NCBI GenBank assembly: GCA_918807975.1 | Contig: OU964920.1 | Coordinates: forward strand, 4,786,501-4,850,500 | Length of the DNA stretch: 64,000 nucleotides | DNA from: Aplidium turbinatum | Lineage: Eukaryota > Chordata > Ascidiacea > Aplousobranchia > Polyclinidae | Direction of reading: 5' to 3' | Shown here: piece after piece, positions 27,301-33,880 of the stretch | Layout of the letters: each line of letters starts with the position of its first letter | Numbering within the stretch: position 1 is the first letter of the stretch | Translations under genes and position numbers: made by a program | Notes under the pieces: model-generated | The model's database searches: none | Told to the model about the DNA's origin: nothing | The model's input: only the letters and a program-made list of their open reading frames with translations

Positions 27301-30300
27301 TAGTAAAGAAAGCGTACTAAAACTTAAAAGTATATGTTATTTGAATCGTTCCACACCATAGTCCACTCAATTAATAACATTACTAGTACAAAAGTATATT
27401 ATTAATAAGTTACTAAATCTGTAAAGTATGTAGTAATCATAAAAGTAGTAATTATAATAGTAATCATGTGGTATAAACCTACACTACAAAAATTATCCCT
27501 TGGTTTGTTTCAAGTTAAAATCAAAGCCAAGATACCAGTAGCCATACCTTTGGCAAAGCCTTTAGCAGGAATAGTTCCAAAGGCCTGCCATTGAGGATTG
27601 CTCATCATCAAGCTAAGTTCTGGCGTAATGGTAAGTGTTTCGTCTACCAGGCATAGATACGACATATTGACAGGAGTAGGTTGCACCATCAGAGTTGTGT
27701 TAGAGATTTTGGTCGAGTTGGACATAGCTGATAAAATGGTAAGGTTACATGTGGGTTGTCTACCCACAGAAAACTAGTCACTTTATACATTGATTCATCG
27801 TCTGTAGACGTTGAATCAATGCAAAAACGACTAATTTGCTCTTTGGTTATGTTGTTAGGCTATCTATATGAGTCTATCCAGAAATCCGAATGCAAAAGTT
27901 GAAGAAATAGAAGCGAAGATGTGCTACAGTTGTGGATTAATTTATGAGATAAATTTAAAAATATTCATCTTGCCACTGCAAAAAATTGTCTAGTCATTGC
28001 TTCAATAGTTTAAGAAGAATATTGTTATTCTTCATTTGAATAAACTTTGAATTAAAATATTTATTTAGCCTACTTATAATTATTTATTTGCATCAGACCA
28101 AGCTGTCCATATCTAAAACAGAAATAATAGTCTACACAAACTGCAAATGCATAAGGATCACAAAAACACTTTTAATGTCAGCTTCAGAGATCACGAGCTA
28201 TTGACTGCTGTTTGCTTTTTCGTGGCTAAAATATTCACTTTATATTTTTTTGTTAAATTTTAAAAATGTTTATTTAAATGAGTATAGCTTATTTCTACTA
28301 CATTTATAAATATTTAATTAAATCAAATATAGTTATTACTCTCTATACCTTTGACAGCCTGTTTCACCTAAAAGGAGGATCATCAGAAGGTCCTTATTCA
28401 AATAGAATCTTTTATCAAATAGAATTCAAATAGATTCTATTTGAATAAGGACCTTCTGATGATCTTCCTTTTAGGGTGATACAGGCTGTCAAGGGTTTAG
28501 AGAGTAATAACTATACTTGATTTAATTCTCTCTGCTTGGTTTTTTGCTTGGCATTGAGCATTTTTTGTAGTATTAATAGTTTTCATATTTGATTAAATGC
28601 ACTAATACATTAAATGCATTTTAAAAGATTGGTTTAAACACAAACATTTTAATCAACCAAAATAAGAGCTTTTTAAATTAGCATTCAAATGGTTACATGG
28701 AATGTTTGGAAAGAATTTGCTTTTTGAATTGTACATTAGTGAGACTGCATTGAGATCGTAAGTCTTCGACTTAGCATCTTTGTTATATTCCAAAGTAATT
28801 TTGACATCTTCGCCGTCTAGCGGCACAGTTCCGGAAACTTTTGTGTCACTGCAAGTCGCAGTGGTCATGGCATCTGCAGGGAATACGATTGTAGTGTCTC
28901 GTGACTGTAAAACAAAGTAAAAATGTTTAATATTTTTAAGATTTTCTTTTTTATATCTATGTTACATTTAAAAGTATTTGCAACATTTTTTAGCAGGATA
29001 CAATTTTTTGATTTCATTTTTTTATATCTTATTTATAACATTGTTTCAAACCATAGTGTGAATACATTTCCACCACAACATGTTTTCGTTTTTACAAAAT
29101 GTCATCACACAACAACGTAACTTACCTCGCCAGATATTTGCTTATAGGTTATATTAACCCAGGCCTTAGCATAGATTCGTGCGCAAATACTTGTTTTTTC
29201 TTTGAAGTCCCAAACGGAGGTATTGGAAGTTGGCGTCTGATCGGCAAAGCAGAGTGATGCTAAAAAATTAAACAGAAGCTGAGTTGGTTTCAGTTTCATG
29301 TTTTATTTCTGACCATTACAACAACAAAAATTACTTACGCCATAACGTAACAGGTTCAGAAAAAAGGTAGAAGCGACAAAACGCGAACGTTAAAGCGTGC
29401 CCGAGAGACAAATGGTTTATTAAATAGGCTGCAAGGATTTTGGCAAGATTGCATACCTTCTTTTTTTAAATAAATGTCGTACAAAATTGGAAGCACTTTT
29501 AACAATAATAGTAGTTAATAATTGACTACAAACCGACAAAGTAAACTAAAGTAAGCAGAATGAAAAAAAGTGTAATCCCGTCGAAGAAAAACAAGGCTAC
29601 AGAAAAGAAAGCTAGCATTAGGAGAAGACATTTGATTCGATTAGAAGAAAAAATAATATAGTGAAAAAAACTTGTTTCATGATTATGGGGAAATTAAAAT
29701 CTGTTGTACTATATTCACTAAGGTACAGAAACTTACGCGGGGAAAAGGTTGAATTGTTTTTAAACGCTTCCAATTGAATTCCACTCATTTGAAACCAGGC
29801 TTTCAGATTATCATCTGTGTCAAGCTCTAACTGGGTGTCCAAAGAGCATTTGTAAGAGTTATTTCGATTCGTCATGAAAACGTTTCCATTTTTCATAGAG
29901 GCCGTGATGGTTTTATTCGAAGGGTCTAAAAATAAAACGCAAGCGATTGCAACTTTGTGGGTTATTGATCTTGGGTATGCACAGCGGCAAGTTTTAACCA
30001 GTTTATTCCGGTTCTAACTAGTTCTCGTAAACAGAGTTTGAACACTATAGTAGGCTAAAGCTTTTCAAACTGCTTGTTGTTGTAGGCTACGTAGAGTACT
30101 AGAGTATGTTTTTATACAGTGAATATACTGTTAACACCGCAAAACGAGTGCACAGTACCCAACACAAAACCAAACAGTGTAAATTGAAGCAAATATACAA
30201 CTTAAAAATATACTAAAAATACACATTACGAGGCTACTGTCCAAAAAATAACAATATATTTCACACAATCACGCTGAGTAGGATCTTTAGAAGGTTCTAT

Positions 30301-32999
30301 TCTATTTTAACCTTCTGAAGACTCCAACAAGGGTGAAACAAATTGCGATGGTGTTTTGGAAAGTAGTGACTATACGTACCTATTCTTCATGATGGTTTTT
30401 ATATATTTTTGGATCGTATAGAGTCGGTTTAAGAAAATTTGCAATTACACCGCTAAAAAGAAGTTGTGAAAATAGATGACTACAGACTTATTGCTAAAGA
30501 AATATAAAAAATGGAAGTGATTTCTACACTTTACTTGCAACCGTGTCTTGAAAAGAAACAATTAAAATACAGTGTAGGAAAACAGAGGTTGAATTAAAAA
30601 ATCAACAAATTAACCGAAATCACATTAAAGAAAAACCATGAGAAAAGCGTATTTTACGACAAAAACCAATAGTTGATGGTAAAACAATATTTCGTTTCTT
30701 CTACAGTTTTACCGTAGGCCTATATGTGAGACATAAAGTAAGTCCTGTTAAAAATACAAGGTTAATCATAATTGAACTCAATTTCACTTGTCATATACAA
30801 TAAGATTGTTGGACTGGTTTGAATCTTTATCCTCGGACTGAGAAAGTCAGTCATTCTCGGCAGTTTCGCGTAAGTTTACTTGTAGAGGCTTTGAACCATT
30901 ACGCAGGCTTGGATACCAAAATTCACAGAGTGAAGTTTCCGATTTTCAGAGGGTTATAGTGTGTGAATCATTCAATCCAATCCATCCACTAGGTGCTCTG
31001 TATCGTGCCAAATGAAACAAAAACGTAACAAAAAATGGACAACCTACTTGTTATATTTGGAAATATTTTGTTGTCAAAAGTGAACATCACAACTAAATCT
31101 GTCATCCAATAAGTTTTCCCGTCGCTTACAAACATCATTTCCAGTGATGGCATCTTCTCAGCGTTTGTAATTGTTACCGTAATAGAAGTTTTATTGGAAA
31201 TAGAAGAGATGTTGTACATGTCTTTGGTAAAGGATATCAATCCCTAAAATAATCAGTATGTTTTTGGTAACAAATTTGATTGGCAACAATATCTCTACAA
31301 ACGGTAGGCTGAAAATAACATGTGCAAACACTTAAAAAGTTCTAATATTGATTTCACGTTTAATTTGTGAAAATTTGTATTTGAAATTGTAGACCTGCTG
31401 TGATCAGACTACATGACCAATACAAGTAAAGCATTTCATCTTAAAATTGGATACTTATAGCTTAATATCAAGAAAATGAAGTATCTTCTGACAGGTGTCA
31501 AACCCACAACAATGTTTGATATGAACGACTCGGTTACATGTCTTGTAATACAAACGAATTTATTTTGATTCACTCGTATGAAAATAAATTCCTTTGCACT
31601 GCTTATAGCTTAATACAATTTACTTCAATTCCCTGTCATCTTGCTAACAAAGTGGGCTTGGTAAACGCTATAGCCTATTGGCGAAGGTCATCGGACCACT
31701 AGGCAGGCGACAACTTAGCAAGTGCTTCAAGTCAGCAAGTGCGTTTCAGCTACTGCAAGTCAGCAAATGAGATTTACGAGCACACGTCGGACTTGCTTGG
31801 TCATCGCTTGTCAACTCATTTTGATGACTTGTGACATTCCAAGTTTCGGCTTGCTCAGTTGTTACTTGCTCAGATTCATCATTTGCCAATTTCAGCCACT
31901 CGCTGAAATGTTGCAAGCTCAGTTGTCGCTTGCTCAATTCACAACTGCTGAGTTGTAGGAGACTCATTGATGAAGCATTATCACACAACAGCAATCAACA
32001 ACTAACTTACATTTTTCATACCACCGCTAGCAGTGTACGGCACATGAAGTTGAAACGTCGAAACAGCATGAAACGTAATGTTGGGTGTGGACCCATTTGT
32101 GGCTGTCCAAGTATCTGTAAACAAGATTATAGTAAAAGTAAAGAGTGAATACTGAGAGGATAAAGGCTTGTAAGTTTGTCCACCCCGTTAGCTCAGTGGT
32201 TACACGCCCGGCTCAAGATCACGCGGCGCTGGTTCGATTCTCGGGGTGTGCGCTTGAGCAATGGATTTTAGGACTGCTCCCCATTCAGCGGCACCTAGTG
32301 GATGGAATAATCAACCAACCGTGCTCTAGTTCACCGAAAGTGATACTCGCTTCCGTGCTCGCTTGTTCTAACCAGTGGTGCAAATGCTGTATTTTGAGGG
32401 ATATATAGACTTAGGGCCAAGTTTATTTTATCAAGATGTTTGCGCATTTGAGATTACACTCCTCGGAAAGCAGGTAAATATTTATAGGACAAAATAAATA
32501 CAAAAAATATCAATGCGGAAAATCTCCCGACTGGAAAATATCCTTATTGGCATCGAAAATATCTCAACGGGAAAATACCCATACCAGTAGGCTACCGAAA
32601 ATATCTCGACAGGAAAAAGAACACATGGAAAACATCCGCCCTTGTAGTTGGCCTGCAGCTATTTACAATCCCTACCTGCAGCATTTAAAGGATATTTTCT
32701 CCATGGATTTTTTCAGCGTGAGTTTTTACTGATTACCAACGTTTCTTTATGAGTTGATGATTTTATATTGTAGGCTTTGACAAGACACTCATTAGCCTAG
32801 CCTTTGTAGCCTATAGTAGGTAATTTATTATCGCACAACAGAATACAGTGGTCCGATCTTAAGCATCCATGAAGGCCCATAAACGAATTGAAAAACTTCA
32901 AGATTGTAATTCCGGATGCACAGCAATTAATAGGAAGAATTTAATACAAGATTTTATTACCTGGTTTCCCTGAAGTTCCAGCGGTCGCTTGTCCATTCT
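9212..32999 (-). CDS. Gene B: large multi-domain LAMP-family membrane glycoprotein
   Basis: Twenty-three exons, all with GT-AG junctions except one GC-AG, join without a frame break into at least 1152 residues. Order: hinge; LAMP domain 1 (32114-29737); D2 (29259-27548); hinge (27181-27140); D3 (20102-17963); D4 (17094-15089); hinges (14810-14133); D5 (13775-12170); D6 (12064-10213); membrane/tail exon (9351-9212). Each domain uses three exons with start phases 1, 0, 1. The LAMP cysteines recur: one in the first exon (xxCAR), one in the second, YxC in the third, and a fourth at the start of the next hinge. LQAF/WEAF-type motifs close the domains. LAMP proteins line the lysosome membrane with heavily N-glycosylated lumenal domains, and many NxT/S sequons are present. 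Known LAMP1/2 have two such domains and CD68/LAMP3 one, so six is exceptional. The signal-peptide exon is not identified. Confidence 0.85.
9352..10212 (-). other. Gene B last intron
   Basis: About 0.86 kb. Contains a degraded tRNA-derived unit at 9964-10040 and otherwise only AT-rich sequence. Confidence 0.5.
9964..10040 (+). repeat. tRNA-derived SINE fragment (type C)
   Basis: TGCATGGCTGAGTGGTGAGTTC resembles a tRNA A box, followed by GCCACTGTGTCTTTGGCA. An inverted relative with the same layout (GCCGAGTGGTGAGATC...GTGTCTTGGCAAGAC) is at 56185-56265. Confidence 0.4.
10213..10392 (-). CDS. Gene B exon: LAMP domain 6, third exon
   Basis: Encodes SDNQVQLGNSTLEMFSS onward, with the RSYKC cysteine strand and the domain-closing VQVQPFG, then a GTAATG donor. 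Phase 1 in, phase 1 out. Confidence 0.9.
10393..10857 (-). other. Gene B intron (D6)
   Basis: AT-rich intron of 465 bases. The frames on both strands here are shadows. Nothing else is seen. Confidence 0.5.
10858..11077 (-). CDS. Gene B exon: LAMP domain 6, second exon
   Basis: Encodes QLSILIPLDNATTNYVGKCG onward, with the second domain cysteine, an FFFNKTDISGNNFNYHMF strand and SKYFPNHAYD at the donor. Phase 0 in, 1 out. Confidence 0.9.
11078..11927 (-). other. Gene B intron (D6, first)
   Basis: 0.85 kb of AT-rich intron with A-rich runs near 11600-11620. No repeat family recognised. Confidence 0.5.
11928..12064 (-). CDS. Gene B exon: LAMP domain 6, first exon with linker
   Basis: Begins IASCLPDTLPTM, the fourth cysteine of domain 5 plus a short linker, then NWTITENNTACARYMF and FNITYPTVLGT, the opening strands of domain 6. 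Phase 1 in, 0 out; donor GTAGGT. Confidence 0.9.
12170..12355 (-). CDS. Gene B exon: LAMP domain 5, third exon
   Basis: Encodes SAAGNPYRFSVSNLMEL, then HAYNC with the third cysteine, and ITGVKLQAFDVEKAAYST at the GTAAGT donor. Phase 1 in, 1 out. Confidence 0.9.
12573..12658. repeat. Short palindromic MITE, copy c
   Basis: Left end AGCCAGAAAATC, centre CCAACGTCTGCAGAAGTTGA, right end CACTGGCTGGG. It lies in the gene B intron just downstream of the domain 5 second exon. Confidence 0.65.
12692..12896 (-). CDS. Gene B exon: LAMP domain 5, second exon
   Basis: Encodes ADIGFNMNPNETHYSGVCGG with the second cysteine, then LVNLTFTKKANNTYLSSVS and SLYPHVNNK to a GTGAGT donor. Phase 0 in, 1 out. Confidence 0.9.
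12897..13671 (-). other. Gene B intron (D5)
   Basis: 0.78 kb with no recognisable repeat; several antisense frames occur by chance. Confidence 0.5.
13672..13775 (-). CDS. Gene B exon: LAMP domain 5, first exon
   Basis: Encodes SKILVKASDNKTVCLLAEIG and MNYNMTNSSAL, the opening strands with the first cysteine. Phase 1 in, 0 out; donor GTAAGT. It has the same 104-base length as the first exons of domains 1 and 3. Confidence 0.88.
14133..14171 (-). CDS. Gene B hinge mini-exon 2
   Basis: A 39-base exon (13 codons, phase 1 to 1) encoding VTPQPHIPSEPIV, bounded by TTTTTGTTACAG and GTGAGT. The proline-rich content fits a LAMP hinge between domains 4 and 5. Confidence 0.75.
14172..14756 (-). other. 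Gene B intron between hinge mini-exons
   Basis: 585 bases with no recognised feature. Confidence 0.5.
14757..14810 (-). CDS. Gene B hinge mini-exon 1 with domain 4 fourth cysteine
   Basis: A 54-base exon, phase 1 to 1, encoding GRYCAAERSTPMPMTTAP. The cysteine supplies the last domain 4 disulfide partner, and the STPMPMTTAP run is an O-glycosylation-type hinge. Confidence 0.8.
15089..15283 (-). CDS. Gene B exon: LAMP domain 4, third exon
   Basis: Encodes DYGKQVTVTSESGLNWFS, RSYRCDLHQQ with the third cysteine, and LANTRWEAFSINKTGDFSEG. Phase 1 in, 1 out. Confidence 0.9.
15284..15961 (-). other. Gene B intron (D4)
   Basis: About 0.68 kb. Its 3' half (15815-15925) carries a repeat with the words CTCTTCAGCGCTTTACAAAG and AACAGTGTCAG, also found at 45385-45460. 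Confidence 0.5.
15815..15925 (+). repeat. Dispersed repeat, copy 1 (GCGCTTTACAAAG type)
   Basis: Shares a pattern with 45385-45460: a CATCC-AG-AGATAYGCGTT run followed by CAGCRCTTTACAAAGCARAC and AGTGTCAG. Family unknown to me. Confidence 0.45.
15962..16199 (-). CDS. Gene B exon: LAMP domain 4, second exon
   Basis: Encodes IIFVTIPIEGDKVGVLESKC with the second cysteine, MINLTLTYKKTKPMFYTSA and YVLNNVTLEYKSDNWNF. Phase 0 in, 1 out; donor GTATCC. At 238 bases it is the longest of the second exons. Confidence 0.9.
16396..16557. repeat. Inverted-repeat unit carrying a hammerhead ribozyme
   Basis: Arms of about 66 bases (16396-16462 and 16491-16557) are inverted copies around a 28-base spacer. 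Both carry CGAAACACGTGTC or its GGGTGAAAC variant; only the plus-strand reading has the full CTGATGA core. A diverged relative lies at 19183-19280. It sits in a gene B intron. Confidence 0.8.
16475..16521 (+). ncRNA. Hammerhead ribozyme motif (best copy)
   Basis: Stem I GCGATA pairs with TATCGC (six pairs). The core CTGATGA (16481-16487) is intact. Stem II GCCCA/TGGGT closes a six-base loop, then come GAA and stem III ACAC/GTGT ending in the GTC cleavage triplet (C at 16515). Every universally conserved hammerhead position I can check is present. Stem III is a self-complementary ACACGTGT without a loop, a form known from Penelope-like and other genomic hammerheads, which may act as dimers. 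Activity is inferred. Confidence 0.8.
16668..16715. repeat. Short palindromic MITE, copy d
   Basis: ACGTCAAAAAACGTTGAATC followed by AATGTAAAAAGGACAGA. Left half diverged. Confidence 0.55.
16958..17094 (-). CDS. Gene B exon: linker and LAMP domain 4, first exon
   Basis: Begins SECFLDQKRPPAKQGDW, the fourth cysteine of domain 3 plus a linker, then KKNVCARVQSTLSITVAYH, the opening of domain 4. Phase 1 in, 0 out. Confidence 0.9.
17229..17626. mobile_element. hAT MITE with perfect 8-bp target duplication
   Basis: Ends CAGTATGGTCGGGAACC and GGTTCCCGACCCCTG are inverted hAT-type termini. GTTTATAG flanks both sides exactly (17221-17228 and 17627-17634). It is 398 bases, non-coding, inside a gene B intron. 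The 133-codon minus frame across it is spurious. Confidence 0.9.
17963..18172 (-). CDS. Gene B exon: LAMP domain 3, third exon
   Basis: Encodes SLNQTVMVTSDPKIMLM, NETYTCTIETQVSATGNES with the third cysteine, and FLRIHNVTELQAFATSEKIS. Phase 1 in, 1 out; donor GTGAGT. Confidence 0.9.
18400..18485. repeat. Short palindromic MITE, copy e
   Basis: Left end CCCGTTTAGCAAATG, centre CCAACGTCTGCAGACGTTAA, right end AATTTGATGGCTGGG; intronic. Confidence 0.7.
18486..18884 (-). other. Gene B intron with a shared repeat word
   Basis: The stretch at 18772-18810 (GTTTGCGTTTTGTCGCTTC then TACCTTTTT) recurs inverted at 29358-29400. Both are probably pieces of one dispersed element. Confidence 0.4.
18885..19101 (-). 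CDS. Gene B exon: LAMP domain 3, second exon
   Basis: Encodes VWFDFDNNTDTISSTNCSKD with the second cysteine, SVVLTFSKQENKTKYAL and FQLNNATFVNAT. Phase 0 in, 1 out. Several N-glycosylation sequons. Confidence 0.9.
19183..19280 (-). repeat. Decayed hammerhead-bearing repeat copy
   Basis: Read on the minus strand it keeps GGGCGAAACAC and the downstream GCTGTCAATTCTTGCTAC of the 16475 motif, but the core reads CTGACAC, so it is not expected to fold or cut. It shows the motif is part of a dispersed repeat. Confidence 0.6.
19281..19998 (-). other. Gene B intron (D3)
   Basis: 0.72 kb. A tRNA-like piece (TTGCGCAACGGATAAGGCGC) near 19569-19625 may be a degraded SINE head. Nothing else is seen. Confidence 0.4.
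19999..20102 (-). CDS. Gene B exon: LAMP domain 3, first exon (GC donor)
   Basis: Encodes DQWTASDGKKVCFLANAG and FQFRASYMKTGAKTPTM, with the first cysteine. Acceptor TTTTTTCGCAG. The donor reads ATG|GCAAGT, a GC-AG intron, and using it keeps the frame into the next exon. The 104-base length matches the first exons of domains 1 and 5. Confidence 0.82.
20285..26227 (+). mobile_element. BEL/Pao LTR retrotransposon
   Basis: A 5.9-kb element flanked by the 5-bp duplication CTCTT (20280-20284, 26228-26232), inserted in the gene B intron between the domain 2/3 hinge and domain 3. One long frame (20792-25585) encodes, in order, a coiled-coil gag with CCHC knuckles, a DSG protease, reverse transcriptase with a YVDD box, and an integrase with a DNGSNF motif. 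The 3' LTR is 25665-26227 after a purine tract. At the left end, instead of one full LTR, an inverted LTR piece (20285-20524) abuts a direct LTR piece (to 20735). I judge it not whole, with about two or three departures from the family plan. The close match of the LTR pieces suggests a young insertion. Confidence 0.85.
26228..27139 (-). other. Remainder of the gene B intron right of the BEL element
   Basis: Contains the 255-base MITE at 26353 and AT-rich sequence; no exon seen. Confidence 0.5.
26353..26607. mobile_element. 255-bp inverted-repeat MITE
   Basis: Ends TGAAGAGTCCAGGTGCA and TGCACTTGGACTCTTCA are imperfect inverted repeats continuing through ATGATCAAACT and AGTTTGATCGT. Non-coding; family not known to me. 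Confidence 0.7.
27140..27181 (-). CDS. Gene B hinge exon after domain 2
   Basis: A 42-base exon, phase 1 to 1, encoding ASDCSAMQTTPAPT: the fourth cysteine of domain 2 and a TTPAPT hinge. Acceptor with a long T run, donor GTTAGT. Confidence 0.82.
27548..27727 (-). CDS. Gene B exon: LAMP domain 2, third exon
   Basis: Encodes SMSNSTKISNTTLMV, NMSYLCLVDETLTITPELS with the third cysteine, and NPQWQAFGTIPAKGFAK. Phase 1 in, 1 out. Confidence 0.9.
27767..27846. repeat. Short palindromic MITE, copy f
   Basis: Centre ATCGTCTGTAGACGTTGAAT, with ACTAGTCACTTTATACA on the left and GCAAAAACGACTAATTTGC on the right; intronic. Confidence 0.65.
28341..28500. repeat. Inverted pair of hammerhead-bearing units
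   Basis: About 65-base arms face each other around 28405-28432 (TTATTCAAATAGAATC type). Each arm reads CTTCTGATGATC...GGCTGTCAA outward. The left arm, on the minus strand, keeps GAAAC; the right arm, on the plus strand, has GATAC. Confidence 0.75.
28347..28391 (-). ncRNA. Hammerhead ribozyme motif
   Basis: Minus strand: stem I ACCTT pairs with AAAGGT allowing one bulged A; core CTGATGA; a short stem II (CCT/AGG) behind a T.T mismatch; GAA; stem III ACAG/CTGT with a one-base loop; cleavage triplet GTC. Weaker than the 16475 copy because stem II is only three Watson-Crick pairs. Confidence 0.55.
28697..28904 (-). CDS. Gene B exon: LAMP domain 2, second exon
   Basis: Encodes SRDTTIVFPADAMTTATCSD with the second cysteine, VKITLEYNKDAKSKTYDL and SKSKFFPNIP. 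Phase 0 in, 1 out. Confidence 0.9.
29126..29259 (-). CDS. Gene B exon: LAMP domain 2, first exon with domain 1 fourth cysteine
   Basis: Begins PSLCFADQTPTSNTSVWDF, then KTSICARIYAKAWVNITYK and QISGE to a GTAAGT donor. Phase 1 in, 0 out. The frame stays open through the acceptor up to an ATG at 29299, giving a signal-peptide-like MKLKPTQLLFNFLASLCFA, so an alternative start here is possible (see findings). Confidence 0.88.
29260..29736 (-). other. Gene B intron between domains 1 and 2
   Basis: 477 bases; contains the repeat word shared with 18772-18810 (29358-29400). Confidence 0.5.
29737..29925 (-). CDS. Gene B exon: LAMP domain 1, third exon
   Basis: Encodes NPSNKTITASMKNGNVFM, NNSYKCSLDTQLELD with the third cysteine, and FQMSGIQLEAFKNNSTFSP. 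Phase 1 in, 1 out. Confidence 0.9.
30280..30345 (+). repeat. Decayed hammerhead-like foldback
   Basis: AACCTTCTGAAGACTCC, then GGGTGAAACAAATTG: CTGAAGA and GAAAC are present with an ACTC/GGGT stem, but no stem III or cleavage triplet follows. AGAAGGTT just upstream is the inverted partner. Related to 28341-28500. Confidence 0.45.
30820..31000 (-). repeat. SINE type A, 3' part
   Basis: Minus-strand copy of the body and tail seen at 36316-36575: CAGTCCGAGGATAAAGATTC end, TTACTTGTAGAGGCTTTGAA and TTCACTCTGTGAATTTTGG are shared in diverged form. Confidence 0.65.
31048..31243 (-). CDS. Gene B exon: LAMP domain 1, second exon (no cysteine)
   Basis: Encodes GLISFTKDMYNISSISNKTS, ITVTITNAEKMPSLEMMF and YWMTDLVVMFTFDNKIFPN. 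Phase 0 in, 1 out; donor GTAGGT. Unlike every other second exon here it has no cysteine, matching the missing cysteine in the first exon of the same domain. Confidence 0.87.
31244..32010 (-). other. Gene B intron (D1) with a repetitive stretch
   Basis: 31690-31975 is full of diverged CTTGCTCAGTTG/GCAAGTCAGCAA words in both orientations, probably a foldback or minisatellite relic. Confidence 0.45.
32011..32114 (-). CDS. Gene B exon: LAMP domain 1, first exon (no cysteine)
   Basis: Encodes DTWTATNGSTPNITFHAVS and TFQLHVPYTASGGMKN, then GTAAGT. Phase 1 in, 0 out, 104 bases as in domains 3 and 5. The usual cysteine position is occupied by other residues. Confidence 0.85.
32181..32330 (+). repeat. 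SINE type A, tRNA-derived head
   Basis: A box GTTAGCTCAGTGGTTACAC and B box GGTTCGATTCTCGGGG at tRNA-like spacing, followed by the SINE body (TTGAGCAATGGATTTTAGGA...CATTCAGCGGCACCTAGTGG) also seen at 36316. Confidence 0.75.
32500..32640. repeat. Diverged short tandem repeat
   Basis: Five or six imperfect units built on GGAAAATATCTCGAC. No coding content. Confidence 0.4.
32961..32999 (-). CDS. Gene B hinge mini-exon, most upstream confident exon
   Basis: A 39-base exon, phase 1 to 1, encoding ENGQATAGTSGKP (the E completed by the previous exon), with acceptor TTTTTTTAATAG and donor GTAATA. Its size equals the hinge mini-exon at 14133. Composition and phase fit a LAMP hinge before domain 1, but the short length limits certainty. 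Confidence 0.6.
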
Positions 33000-33209
33000 C
33001 TATTAAAAAAATTATATCAGGTAATAGAAATAATAATCAAAATACTTAATTTTATTGTTCGTAAAAATCACATGCGGTTTATACTAGGATCGAAACTAGG
33101 AGCGTCTACTAGTCCAATGTTGTGGCGTGGACGCAGCGATATCCACAGGGTTAGTTAGCCCACAAGTTGTTTTAATCGATTAGCCTACGTGACATTAAGA
33201 AGTGCTAAT

Positions 33210-33880
33210 GCAAGGGTAGGCAACCTACGGTCCATTAAGGAGAATCGTCTGGCCAGCAGCCCCTTCACAAATTATTGTATTATATGGCCCAGCCAGTGGT
33301 ATATTACAACCAAATGGGAGAACAATTAGCCTACTTTTTCATTAAATATTTTGCTAGGCCCACGCCTTTGATTTGCAGCGTTTCTGTAAACAAGGAATTC
33401 AACATAAAACGCCATTATGATATCAAGCATATTACTTTTTTTTTCAATTTAATGGACCAAACAAGGAATCCACTCAGAAATAGCTTAAAACAGCAAATAA
33501 CTCTGTTACAAAGAAAAGGAAAACCAATGAATCAGAAAATTCCTTTTCTGGCTACAAGGCAGCACAATTAATAGCAAAAGACAAGAAATCTTATACTGAT
33601 GGCGAATTTGGGAAAAGATGTGTAGGCCTATAGGCTATGATGGATGTTAAACGTATGTCCAGAGAAAAAAAAAACGATTTTTCAGATACAGGCTAAGTCT
33701 TTCAGAAAAAACAGCAACTCAACGAGAAGAGATCTCTGAGAACGTAAAATCTAGCAAAAAAGTTATTGTAGATTTACAGCTCTTCTCAATGGCAATAAAT
33801 GAGAGCACACTCACAGACACGACAGACAGGCCTAAAGCCAAGCTGGTAGTAGCCTATTTGTGCGTGGAGTAAACAAAGCC
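33210..33880 (+). pseudogene. Decayed hAT transposase fragment (GTF2IRD2/ZBED-like)
   Basis: Pieces CSVSVNKEFNIKRHYDIKH (33380 region), KSYTDGEFGKRC (about 33583) and LQLFSMAINESTLTDTTD (about 33778) lie in order but in different frames. They resemble the BED-adjacent and catalytic parts of GTF2IRD2-like hAT transposases. GGGTAGGCAACC at 33209 resembles a hAT terminus. Stops and frameshifts show it is dead. Confidence 0.65.

Larger units (their letters stand above)
29926..31047 (-). other. Gene B intron (D1) with repeats
   Basis: Holds a decayed hammerhead-like foldback (30280-30345) and a minus-strand SINE fragment (30820-31000); otherwise AT-rich. Confidence 0.5.
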
